Assembly: GCF_000429365.1 (NCBI RefSeq)
Contig: NZ_AUBS01000007.1
Span: 99,876 to 163,875 of the forward strand
DNA length: 64,000 nucleotides
Source of the DNA: Pseudodonghicola xiamenensis DSM 18339
GTDB taxonomy: Bacteria > Pseudomonadota > Alphaproteobacteria > Rhodobacterales > Rhodobacteraceae
Direction: 5' to 3'
Under the pieces are notes generated by a model. That model did no database searches. It was given only the letters and a program-made list of their open reading frames with translations, and was not told where the DNA came from. How positions within the stretch are numbered: the stretch's first letter is position 1; each line of letters opens with the position of its first letter. Positions 7,786 through 15,699 of the stretch are shown piece by piece. A program made the translations under genes and the position numbers.

Positions 7786-9054
7786 ATGTTGAAACGTAAT
7801 ATTTGTGCGTCTTTCGTGATTGCCAGCACCGTGGTGGTGGGGGCTGGTCGGGCTCAGGCCAATGATGCGACCTCTCTGATCGGGGGCGCGATCCTGGGCG
7901 GGATCATCGTCAACGAGGTGAACAAGAACAAGCAGCGCCAACAGCAGCAGCAACAGCAATTGCTGCAGCAACAGCGCAATACCACCGTTCAGCGCAGTTC
8001 GGTCTCGTCTTCGCAGCGCGAGGCCAACCGCCAGGTGCAGCAGGCGCTGAATTATTTCGGCTATAACGTCGGGACGGCCGACGGCGTGTTGGGCAGCAAC
8101 AGCCGCAGCGGCATTCGCCGGTATCAGGCGGATATGGGGTATTCGGTGGATGGATATCTCGATCCGCACGAGCGGGATTTTCTGTTGAACAGCCATCAAC
8201 GGGCGATGGCAGGGGGAAATGTGGCGCCCTATAATCAGATCGTGGCGACGCAGGGCTATGCCGGGTTGCTGCGCACCTATCGCAACGAACAGCTGGGGAT
8301 CGCCACGCCGGGGACGCAGACGGCCGCGTCCGCTGTCCCGATGCCGGTTCCCGCGCCGACCCAGCCCGAACCGGTCAGCACCCGGGCGGATACCGCCAGC
8401 ACCGCATTGCCCACCTTCGGGGTTTCCGCTGCGCAGAAATCAATGCGTGATCAATGCGATCAGGTCAACGTGCGCACCGCCGCCAATGGCGGGCTCAGCG
8501 CGCCCGGCAAGATCACCGATCCGGCCTTCGCGCTGAACGAACAGTTCTGCCTGGCCCGCATGCAGGCGATGTCTGATACCACCCGGATCGAGGCGACGAT
8601 CCCGAACATGAGCCAGGGCCAGATCGAAACGCAATGTGACGGTCTCGCCCAGGCCATCGCGCCGCAGATCGTGGCGATCGATAGCGCGCCGGCGGCGCAG
8701 GTCATCGACGCGACCAGGGCGTTCCTCGATGCCTCTGGGCAGCCGTTGGATCAGTTGGTGGCGAGCGGCAAGGTCTGTCTGGGGGCAGGCTATCGGGCCG
8801 ACAACGCGGAGATGGCGCTGGCTTCGGCCGTGCTGCTGAGCGCAGCCGGGCAGGGCGGCTATGCTGAGATGGTGAGCCATCAGCTGCGCGACGGCTTCGG
8901 GGCTCAGGTCGCTTCGCCGCAGGTGGCGGCAAGCTGGATGCAGGTGGCGCTGAGCTCTTCCCCGGTGCTGGGCCAGACACCGGAGCGGCTGGCCGTGCTC
9001 AAGGCCACCAGCGGCGGCATCGTCCCGGTGTTCCCGACCGCTTCGGGCAACTGA
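7786..9054 (+). CDS. Periplasmic peptidoglycan-binding-domain protein
   Basis: A 422-residue exported protein. A signal peptide ends at about residue 25 (GRAQA|ND). A short hydrophobic Gly/Ile segment (about 31-44) is followed by a Gln-rich stretch at 47-64. Residues about 78-134 form a PG_binding_1 three-helix domain (QVQQALNYFGYNVGTADGVLG, then SRSGIRRYQADMGYSVDGYL). The rest, about 290 residues with a Pro/Ala linker near 190, belongs to no domain I recognise; it contains several Cys residues that could form disulfides. It is transcribed alone and ends in a strong terminator. Probably a cell-wall-attached structural or regulatory protein. Confidence 0.8.
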   Translation: MLKRNICASFVIASTVVVGAGRAQANDATSLIGGAILGGIIVNEVNKNKQRQQQQQQQLLQQQRNTTVQRSSVSSSQREANRQVQQALNYFGYNVGTADGVLGSNSRSGIRRYQADMGYSVDGYLDPHERDFLLNSHQRAMAGGNVAPYNQIVATQGYAGLLRTYRNEQLGIATPGTQTAASAVPMPVPAPTQPEPVSTRADTASTALPTFGVSAAQKSMRDQCDQVNVRTAANGGLSAPGKITDPAFALNEQFCLARMQAMSDTTRIEATIPNMSQGQIETQCDGLAQAIAPQIVAIDSAPAAQVIDATRAFLDASGQPLDQLVASGKVCLGAGYRADNAEMALASAVLLSAAGQGGYAEMVSHQLRDGFGAQVASPQVAASWMQVALSSSPVLGQTPERLAVLKATSGGIVPVFPTASGN

Positions 9055-9074
9055 TCCTTAGATAGAGATCTAAG

Positions 9075-9105
9075 AAAGGCCCGTCCCCAGGTGGGGCGGG
9101 CCTTT
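9075..9105 (+). terminator. Intrinsic terminator after the peptidoglycan-binding gene
   Basis: AAAGGCCCG-T-CCCC pairs with GGGG-CGGGCCTTT across a short loop with one bulged T, followed by TT. It lies about 20 bases after the stop at 9054. Confidence 0.85.
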
Positions 9106-9236
9106 TGCTGTTCGGGGATATGTCCCCAAGGGCCGGCACGTTTCGCCCCACCCTTCAGTCCGGGCGAGAGGCTGTGAAAAATTCGCGAATTGCGCCGAGC
9201 CTGCCGTGTGCGCTGGCTGAAAGGGGGGTCATCCCC

Positions 9237-11195
9237 TCACACATCCAGCTCCTCGACGAACCGCGCGTTCTCCTGGATGTACTGAAACCGCAGCTCGGGT
9301 TTCTTGCCCATCAGCCGTTCCACCAGATCGCCGGTCTCGCCCGGTTCGTCCTCGTCGATGGTGACCCGGATCAGCTTGCGCGATTTCGGGTCCATGGTGG
9401 TTTCCTTCAGGTCCTTGGCGTCCATCTCGCCCAGACCCTTGAAGCGGCTGACGTCGATCTTGCCCTTGCCGCCCAGCCCCTTCTCCAGCCAGACGTCACG
9501 CTCTGCCTCGTCCAGCGCATAGACGCGGCGGGCACCCTGGGTCAGGCGGAACAGCGGCGGGCAGGCCAGATAGAGGTGGCCCGCGTCGATCATCGGCCGC
9601 ATCTGGGTGAAGAAGAAGGTCATCAGAAGCGAGGCGATATGTGCCCCGTCGACATCGGCGTCGGTCATGATGATGACCTTGTCATAGCGCAGATCGTCGA
9701 TGTTGAACTTGCTGCCCAGCCCCACGCCCAGGGCCTGGCTCAGGTCCGAGATTTCGGCATTCGATCCCAGCTTGCTCGATGCGGCGCCCAGCACGTTGAG
9801 GATCTTGCCGCGCAGCGGCAGCAGTGCCTGGGTCTTGCGGTCACGCGCCATCTTGGCCGAGCCACCGGCCGAGTCGCCTTCGACGATGAACAGTTCGGTC
9901 CCGTCTCGGTTGGTGGCCGAACAGTCGACCAGCTTGCCGGGCAGGCGCAGCTTCTTGGTGGCGGTCTTGCGGGCGGTTTCCTTTTCCTGCCGGCGGCGCA
10001 ACCGTTCCTCGGCGCGCAGGACCAGGAAATCCAGAATGGCGCCGGCGCTCTTGGTATCGGCAGCCAGCCAGTTGTCGAAATGGTCGCGTACCGCGTTTTC
10101 GACCAGCCGCTGGGCCTCGACAGTAGCAAGGCGGTCCTTGGTCTGGCCGACGAATTCCGGCTCGCGGATAAAGCAGGAGACCAGCGCGCAGCCGCCGGTG
10201 GTCAGATCCTCGCGGGTGATGTCCTTGGCCTTGCGATTGTTCACCAACTCGCCATAGGCGCGGATGCCCTTGAGGATCGCGGCCCAGAAGCCGGCCTCAT
10301 GGGTGCCGCCTTCGGGGGTCGGAACCGTGTTGCAATAAGACTGGATGAACCCGTCGCGTGACGGTGTCCAGTTGATCGCCCATTCGACCTTGCCCGGGGT
10401 GCCGAAGCGTTCCTGAAATTCGACCACGCCGGAAAACGGTTGATCGGCATAGGTCGAGGCGCCGGCCAGCGTCTCTTTCAGGTAATCTGCCAGACCGCCG
10501 GGAAAGTGAAAGGTGGCTTCGGTCGGCGTTTCGCCATCGTCGATTTCGGATTTCCAGCGGATTTCGACGCCGGAGAACAGATAGGCCTTGGAGCGGATCG
10601 ACTTGAACAGCCGCGCCGGTTTGAACCGGTGCGAGCCGAAGATCTCGGCATCCGCGTGGAAGGTGACCGAGGTGCCGCGCCGGTTCGGTGCCGCGCCGAT
10701 CTTTTCAACCGGGCCTTGCGGGATACCGCGGGAGAATCGCTGTTCATAAAGCGTCTTGTCTCGGGCCACCTGCACCACCATCAGATCCGACAGTGCATTG
10801 ACCACCGAGGCGCCGACGCCGTGCAACCCGCCCGAGGTCTGATAGGCCTTGCCAGAGAACTTGCCGCCGGCGTGGAGCGTGCACAGGATCACCTCGAGCG
10901 CGCTCTTGCCCGGGAATTTCGGGTGCGGGTCGATCGGAATGCCGCGGCCATTGTCCTTGACGGTCAGCGAATAATCCGCGTGCAGCTCCACCTCGATCCG
11001 GTTGGCAAAGCCTGCCACCGCCTCGTCCATCGAGTTGTCGAGGATTTCGGCCACCATATGGTGCAGCGCCCGTTCGTCGGTGCCGCCGATATACATGCCG
11101 GGGCGTTTGCGCACCGGCTCCAGTCCCTCCAGCACTTCGATCGAGGAGGCATCATAGGTTTCGGGGGCGGATCCGGAGAGAAGATCGTCGGGCAT
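9237..11195 (-). CDS. parE: DNA topoisomerase IV subunit B
   Basis: A 652-residue type IIA topoisomerase ATPase subunit, which with ParC unlinks daughter chromosomes. The GHKL ATPase domain shows LDNSMDEAVAG (Asn for Mg/ATP), the DNGRGIP box and GGLHGVGASVVNALS; the transducer domain follows; the TOPRIM domain carries EGDSAGGSAKMARDR (catalytic Glu) and IMTDADVDGAHIASL (metal-binding DxD). It ends soon after QYIQENARFVEELDV, the short C-terminus expected of ParE and alphaproteobacterial GyrB-like subunits. ParE is chosen over GyrB because of length (GyrB is about 800 residues) and the MYIGGTDERALHHMVAEILDN start. parC is not in the window. Confidence 0.95.
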   Translation of the reverse strand: MPDDLLSGSAPETYDASSIEVLEGLEPVRKRPGMYIGGTDERALHHMVAEILDNSMDEAVAGFANRIEVELHADYSLTVKDNGRGIPIDPHPKFPGKSALEVILCTLHAGGKFSGKAYQTSGGLHGVGASVVNALSDLMVVQVARDKTLYEQRFSRGIPQGPVEKIGAAPNRRGTSVTFHADAEIFGSHRFKPARLFKSIRSKAYLFSGVEIRWKSEIDDGETPTEATFHFPGGLADYLKETLAGASTYADQPFSGVVEFQERFGTPGKVEWAINWTPSRDGFIQSYCNTVPTPEGGTHEAGFWAAILKGIRAYGELVNNRKAKDITREDLTTGGCALVSCFIREPEFVGQTKDRLATVEAQRLVENAVRDHFDNWLAADTKSAGAILDFLVLRAEERLRRRQEKETARKTATKKLRLPGKLVDCSATNRDGTELFIVEGDSAGGSAKMARDRKTQALLPLRGKILNVLGAASSKLGSNAEISDLSQALGVGLGSKFNIDDLRYDKVIIMTDADVDGAHIASLLMTFFFTQMRPMIDAGHLYLACPPLFRLTQGARRVYALDEAERDVWLEKGLGGKGKIDVSRFKGLGEMDAKDLKETTMDPKSRKLIRVTIDEDEPGETGDLVERLMGKKPELRFQYIQENARFVEELDV

Positions 11196-11348
11196 GTTCG
11201 GGCTGCTCTTTGTCTTGGTTGGCGGTCAGTATGCCAGAGCTGCCCGGCGGGGGGAAGTGGCCCCGCCGGGATCGGGCCAGAACGGCGCCGGGCAGAAGCT
11301 GGTCCAAGCCCAGATCGGAAACGGATCAGGACCAGTTCAGGGGCGAAT

Positions 11349-12230
11349 TCAGGGCCGGTCGCACCATTCCAGGATGCTGCGTGCCACCTGGGCCGGGAGC
11401 TGGTGGCAGATCCAGTGGTCCGCCCCGTTGAACTCCACCCGGGTCAGGTCGGGGGCGAAATCCTCAAGCCCCTCAGTGGCTTCCGGCAAAAGCGCGGTGT
11501 CCCCCAGCCCCCAGATCAGCAGGTGCGGGCAGTGCACCATCAGCTTGTCTTTCGGCGGTTCGGGCAGGTCGGTGATCGGCGCGCCGGGTTTGGCCACCTG
11601 CAGGGGAGAGGCGCGATACCAGTGGATCATCGTCTTCAGCCGGCCCGGACGCGACCATTCTGTGACATAGTCGGCCAGTTTCGCAGGCGTCATCCAGGCG
11701 TGGTCCATCTTGGCCAGGAACAGCTCTTTCATCTTTGCGAAGTCGTTGGCGGCGAGCCGCTCCTCGGAGCCTTCGCGCCGCAGGGCCAGGATATATTGCG
11801 AGGCTTCGGCCTGATCGCCGCCCCGGGCCAGCGCCCGCTGGAACGGCACCGGGTGGACGCCGTTGGCGATGATCAGACGGTCAACCAGTTCGGGGCGGAA
11901 CATCGCCAACCCATAGGCCACCGCCGCGCCCCAGTCGTGCCCCATCACCGTCAGCGGCCCGCCGCCGAGGTGGTCGATCAGCGCCGCCATGTCGCCGACC
12001 AACTGCGAGGTGCGATACATAGCGACGTCATCGGGGGCCCAGCTTTGGCCATAGCCGCGCTGGTCGGGGGCGATGCAATGGAACCGTTCGGCCAGAAGCG
12101 GTGCCAGTTCGGCCCAGGCGCCGCCGAATTCGGGAAAGCCATGCAGCAGCAAAAGCGGAGGATTGGCCGGGTCGCCCCAGCGGCGCAGGAAGAACGGGTG
12201 GCCGTTCAGATCAATGGTCTCGGTTCTCAT
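11349..12230 (-). CDS. Alpha/beta hydrolase, epoxide hydrolase-like
   Basis: A 293-residue alpha/beta hydrolase. The oxyanion-hole motif HGFPEF lies at residues 30-35, and the nucleophile elbow GHDWGA puts Asp99 in the place of the usual Ser. An Asp nucleophile, together with the WYRASP segment in the cap, fits the epoxide hydrolase/haloalkane dehalogenase branch; HGFPE favours epoxide hydrolase. The catalytic His is in NGADHWICHQ near the C-terminus. No signal peptide. Substrate unknown. It is divergent from the MATE exporter gene, with 96 bases between the two starts, so a shared detoxification role is possible but unproven. Confidence 0.87.
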   Translation of the reverse strand: MRTETIDLNGHPFFLRRWGDPANPPLLLLHGFPEFGGAWAELAPLLAERFHCIAPDQRGYGQSWAPDDVAMYRTSQLVGDMAALIDHLGGGPLTVMGHDWGAAVAYGLAMFRPELVDRLIIANGVHPVPFQRALARGGDQAEASQYILALRREGSEERLAANDFAKMKELFLAKMDHAWMTPAKLADYVTEWSRPGRLKTMIHWYRASPLQVAKPGAPITDLPEPPKDKLMVHCPHLLIWGLGDTALLPEATEGLEDFAPDLTRVEFNGADHWICHQLPAQVARSILEWCDRP

Positions 12231-12326
12231 GTCGGCACTCTAATCGCTTGCGGCCCTTCGGCAACGAAAATTCCCGGACGCGTCGCGACGGAAAGCCCCG
12301 GCTTGCCAGATGGCGGGGGGGTGTCT

Positions 12327-13688
12327 ATGGCCAGAAATATGATCAAAGAGATGTCATATATCGGCCACGTCAAGGCGGTCGCACTTTTGGGGCTGCCGCT
12401 GGTCGGCGGGCATCTGGCGCAATTCGCCATCGGGTTGACCGACAGCGTGATGCTGGGGTGGTACGGGGTGGAGGCGCTGGCCGCGGTCACCCTTGCATCG
12501 AGCTATTTCTTCGTCCTGTTCCTGACCGGGGCCGGCTTTGGTTGGGCGGTGATGCCGATGGTTGCCGCCGCCTCTGCCGCCGGGGATGAGACCAGCGCGC
12601 GGCGCGCCACGCGCATGGGGCTCTGGTTGTCACTGCTCTATGCGGCGGCGGTGCTGCCGCTTCTGTGGTGGTCCGGGCCGATCCTGCGCGCCTTGGGGCA
12701 GCAACCCGAGGTGGCGGCAGATGCCGCGCAGTATCTGCGCGTGGCCTGCTGGGGGATGGGGCCTGCGCTGCTGGTGATGGTGCTGAAATCCTATCTCGCG
12801 GCGCTGGAGCGGACGCAGATCGTGTTGTGGATCACGGTTCTGGCGGCGCTGGCCAACGGTTTGGCCAATTATGCGCTGATCTTCGGACATTGGGGGATGC
12901 CGGCGCTGGGGCTGCGCGGGGCGGCGCTGGCATCGGTCATCACGCAGGGCATCTCGTTCCTGGCGGTGGTGCTCTATGTCGAGTTGGTCTTGCCCGAACA
13001 GGAGCTGTTTCGCCGCTTCTGGCGCCCGGATTGGGAGATGTTCGCACGGGTGTTCCGGCTGGGGTTGCCCATCGGTATCACCAGTCTGACAGAGGTCAGC
13101 CTGTTTGCGGCTTCGGCCGTGATGATGGGCTGGCTGGGGACGGTGCCGCTGGCCGCCCACGGAATCGCGCTGCAGGTGGCGTCGGCCACTTTCATGCTGC
13201 ATCTGGGGCTGTCGAATGCCGCGACGGTGCGGGCGGGAAATGCCTTTGGTCGGGGCGATCGGGCGCATATGGCGCGCGGCGCCGTGGTGGTGACGGCGAT
13301 GTCGCTGTGTCTGGCGCTGCTGGCAAGTGCGGTATTTCTGCTGGCTCCCGAGGTTCTGATCGGGTTGTTTCTTGATCCCGCCGATCCGGAGCGGGCGCAG
13401 ATCATGGCCATTGGTTCGGCGCTTTTGGCGGTGGCGGCGCTGTTCCAACTGGTCGATGGTGGGCAGGTGGTGGCGCTGGGGCTGTTGCGTGGGGTGCAGG
13501 ACACCACCATGCCGATGGTGATTGCGGCGCTGTCCTACTGGGCGGTGGGGCTGCCGTCGTCCTATCTTTTGGGGTTTGTCTGGGGCATGGGCGGCATTGG
13601 CATCTGGCTGGGGCTGGTGGCCGGGCTTGCCTGTGCAGCGGCGCTGCTGATGCTACGGTTCTGGCGGCGTGGCCTGGCCCTGGTCTGA
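12327..13688 (+). CDS. MATE-family multidrug efflux transporter
   Basis: A 453-residue integral membrane protein with about 12 hydrophobic segments in two halves and typical MATE sequences (GLPLVGGHLAQFAIGLTDSVMLGWYG at the N-terminus; LGLPIGITSLTEVSLFAASAVMMGWLG opening the second half). Such proteins export drugs or metabolites using Na+ or H+ gradients. I chose the ATG at 12327, which has a G-rich ribosome site six bases upstream; in-frame ATGs at 12339 and 12351 are alternatives. The open frame continues upstream to 10440, but that part is antisense to parE and the hydrolase and is not coding. Confidence 0.92.
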   Translation: MARNMIKEMSYIGHVKAVALLGLPLVGGHLAQFAIGLTDSVMLGWYGVEALAAVTLASSYFFVLFLTGAGFGWAVMPMVAAASAAGDETSARRATRMGLWLSLLYAAAVLPLLWWSGPILRALGQQPEVAADAAQYLRVACWGMGPALLVMVLKSYLAALERTQIVLWITVLAALANGLANYALIFGHWGMPALGLRGAALASVITQGISFLAVVLYVELVLPEQELFRRFWRPDWEMFARVFRLGLPIGITSLTEVSLFAASAVMMGWLGTVPLAAHGIALQVASATFMLHLGLSNAATVRAGNAFGRGDRAHMARGAVVVTAMSLCLALLASAVFLLAPEVLIGLFLDPADPERAQIMAIGSALLAVAALFQLVDGGQVVALGLLRGVQDTTMPMVIAALSYWAVGLPSSYLLGFVWGMGGIGIWLGLVAGLACAAALLMLRFWRRGLALV

Positions 13689-13787
13689 TCCGGGAACTGA
13701 CTGGCGGCTGATCGGGACGGACACCGGAAAGATCACGAAACGGGCCTGGGGTCCGTCGTGATCTGTTCAGAGTCATCTGAGATTTTT

Positions 13788-13862
13788 TGGAGCGGGCGAT
13801 GAGATTCGAACTCACGACCCCAACCTTGGCAAGGTTGTGCTCTACCCCTGAGCTACGCCCGC
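13788..13862 (-). tRNA. tRNA-Gly(GCC), copy 1
   Basis: On the minus strand a full cloverleaf can be folded: acceptor GCGGGCG/CGCCCGC, D arm GCTC/GAGC, anticodon stem CAACC/GGTTG with loop TTGCCAA (anticodon GCC), T arm GTGAG-TTCGAAT-CTCAT and encoded CCA; 75 bases including CCA. It is identical to the copy immediately upstream. Confidence 0.97.
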
Positions 13863-13889
13863 ATCCTTGGGTAGGTCTTTTATACTCTC

Positions 13890-13964
13890 TGGAGCGGGCG
13901 ATGAGATTCGAACTCACGACCCCAACCTTGGCAAGGTTGTGCTCTACCCCTGAGCTACGCCCGC
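13890..13964 (-). tRNA. tRNA-Gly(GCC), copy 2
   Basis: Identical 75-base sequence to the neighbouring tRNA gene, including the encoded CCA and GCC anticodon. It is the promoter-proximal copy; 27 bases separate the two genes, so they are probably processed from one transcript. Confidence 0.97.
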
Positions 13965-13983
13965 ATCCTTGAGTGAGGCGTGA

Positions 13984-14010
13984 GATATAAATATCCGGCC
14001 GGGGCTGCAA
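13984..14010 (-). promoter_or_regulatory. Likely promoter of the tandem tRNA-Gly genes
   Basis: Upstream of the first tRNA on the minus strand there is TTGCAG (complement of 14005-14010) followed, after 15-17 bases, by an AT-rich TATTTATATC block that can serve as the -10 element. The spacing suits a sigma-70 promoter for the stable RNA transcript; the exact -10 hexamer is ambiguous. Confidence 0.5.
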
Positions 14011-14114
14011 GAGGAAAATGCACCGACCGGGCGGATTTTTCTCCGGCATCGCGGGAAGATGGAAAAAACTGGGGGCGGGGGGCTGCGACCGTGCCCGATC
14101 GGCGGATCTGGTGG

Positions 14115-15266
14115 TCAGGCGTCGAGGCGGGGGGCCAGAAACGCACGATGGTTCTTGCAATGGCGCTGTGTCATCACCTTGGCCCGCTTGCCGGGGATCA
14201 GTTTCCGCGCCGGGCGGGGGGCGATGCCCGGGTGCCGCGCCAGGTCGGGAAACAGGGTCAAAATCTCGGTCCGGGAGTCGACGGGCAGATGTTTCAGCGC
14301 TTCAGGTCCAGTGTAGAGCGATTCCGTCGGCGCGCCATTGGCCAGGAGCAGTTGATGGCTGTCGAACAGGATATGGTAATAGGTCACTCCCGCGCCGGAT
14401 TCGGCACTGTCCCTATCCATCACGATCCCGGGTGCGCCGATCAGATGTTTGGCGGCGACCAGAACCTCCGGGGTGTCGAACATCCGCGCCGAGATGCGCG
14501 AGGCGACCAGCATCCGATGTTGTGGCGAGACCAGCAGATCTTCCCGTGGGGTGCGCGGTCCGAGCGCACCGGCGGTGATGCGGATCGGGCACAAATTCGG
14601 ATAGCGCAGCAGGTCCCTGGCGCTTAGGCAGCGTGACAGGATCAACCGGATCGCCTGCGGCCCGTTGTCCAGCGTCAACACATGGTCCCCCTCCCGCAGA
14701 TCCTCGATCGCGATTTCACCATGCAGGGTCGTAATCAGCGTGCCGGTTGTAAAGCAGGGCGGTGGAGGCGGCGGGTGCATCTCCTGGCCGTCCTCGCCAG
14801 AGCCGCGCAGGATGGTCAGCTTGGTCTCCTCGGGCGGCCAGTCGCCGTCGAAGGTGTATCCGATCACGGTGCTACCGGAATAGGGGTTGTCGGGATCGCT
14901 GTCGACGCTGACCGCCACCAGTCGATATTTGGTGCCGTCCTGATCTCGAACCCAAAGCTCATATTCGTCTTCTATCCGCAGACCCGAGGGATAGGTGGTG
15001 CCGTCAATCCTGACGCTGTCGCTGATCACCTGGTTGTGCGCGGGAAAGTTGCCGCCGCTCCAATATGGGTTGGCGGGATCGTCCTGCAGCCTGTCGTCTT
15101 CATCGTTGACGCCAACGGTCAGCAGATCGTCACTGCGGTAGCTGAATTTATAAGTGCCCCAGTTCCAGCCGGCCCCGCTTCCGAACTGGACTTGAAAATC
15201 GCTGGGCCGTGCGCCGATGAAATCGAGCCCTGACAGGGGGATGATCTGGAGCGAATAGCTGGGCAA
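14115..15266 (-). CDS. Hint-domain protein with N-terminal beta-rich domain
   Basis: A 383-residue protein. Residues 1-160 form an acidic, Trp/Tyr/Gly-rich domain with several Asp-rich loops (VGVNDEDDRLQDDPANPY) that I do not recognise; it may bind calcium. A six-proline linker (165-170) leads to a canonical Hint domain starting at Cys171: CFTTGTLITTLHGEIAIEDL, then GDHVLTLDNG, the LLVSPQHRMLV block with the conserved His, and DSHQLLLANGAPTESL. Unlike the Hint protein at 3830, both Cys and His are kept, so autocleavage is chemically possible. The last 35 residues are basic. Such singletons are frequent in Rhodobacterales and their role is unknown. No signal peptide is visible. Confidence 0.8.
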   Translation of the reverse strand: MPSYSLQIIPLSGLDFIGARPSDFQVQFGSGAGWNWGTYKFSYRSDDLLTVGVNDEDDRLQDDPANPYWSGGNFPAHNQVISDSVRIDGTTYPSGLRIEDEYELWVRDQDGTKYRLVAVSVDSDPDNPYSGSTVIGYTFDGDWPPEETKLTILRGSGEDGQEMHPPPPPPCFTTGTLITTLHGEIAIEDLREGDHVLTLDNGPQAIRLILSRCLSARDLLRYPNLCPIRITAGALGPRTPREDLLVSPQHRMLVASRISARMFDTPEVLVAAKHLIGAPGIVMDRDSAESGAGVTYYHILFDSHQLLLANGAPTESLYTGPEALKHLPVDSRTEILTLFPDLARHPGIAPRPARKLIPGKRAKVMTQRHCKNHRAFLAPRLDA

Positions 15267-15699
15267 GGGGGGACCTCCTTCCGGGCCTTTCCGGGGGCGT
15301 GCGGCACGTCACGCCTTTAGAACGGGGGAGGTGTTACTTTTGGATTTCCCGCATCGGAAAATTTTGTTTGAATTTTGTGCAATCTGCGGGAGGAACCGCT
15401 GCGGGGCCGGGACAATCAAGACAGGCGGGAGAGATCGCTGGCCCCCGGGGATCGCGCATGTCGCGTCCGGGTGCTTTCAAGCTTCTGTTTCGGAATTATA
15501 TTTTCGGATTCGCGGTGAAATGGCGCGCCGCTGAGAGGTGTCTCATCGACCATGCCAGCGAAGAAGAGAGGCGGCAGAAGGCGAGCGTGAAAAAGATATT
15601 AAATATTATTGAAAATCGGTCAGAGTGGCCTGTGTCCGCAGGTCGGCCCTGCCAGGTGTCCCCCGCCGGTCGCTGCGCGCCAGCCGGCGGGGGAGGGGA
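15267..15699. other. Intergenic region between the Hint gene and pyruvate carboxylase
   Basis: A 433-base stretch without a supported gene. The part from about 15480 to 15620 is clearly more AT-rich than the surroundings (for example GATATTAAATATTATTG). A promoter for the Hint gene is expected near its right-hand start, but no clear box was identified. A stem-loop next to the pyruvate carboxylase stop is listed separately. Confidence 0.5.
15660..15693 (-). terminator. Stem-loop downstream of pyruvate carboxylase
   Basis: CCCCCGCCGG pairs perfectly with CCGGCGGGGG over a 14-base loop, immediately after the stop of the minus-strand gene. There is no run of T on the minus strand, so it may act as an mRNA 3'-end stabiliser rather than a canonical intrinsic terminator. 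Confidence 0.5.

Noticed and set aside
9105..10361. 418-codon plus-strand frame over the end of parE
   Set aside because: Mirror of conserved ParE sequence; no independent support.
10440..12326. Open frame of about 630 codons leading into the MATE gene
   Set aside because: It is antisense to parE and the hydrolase, and its translation has the Arg/Gly/His-rich look of a GC-driven antisense frame. The MATE protein starts normally at 12327.
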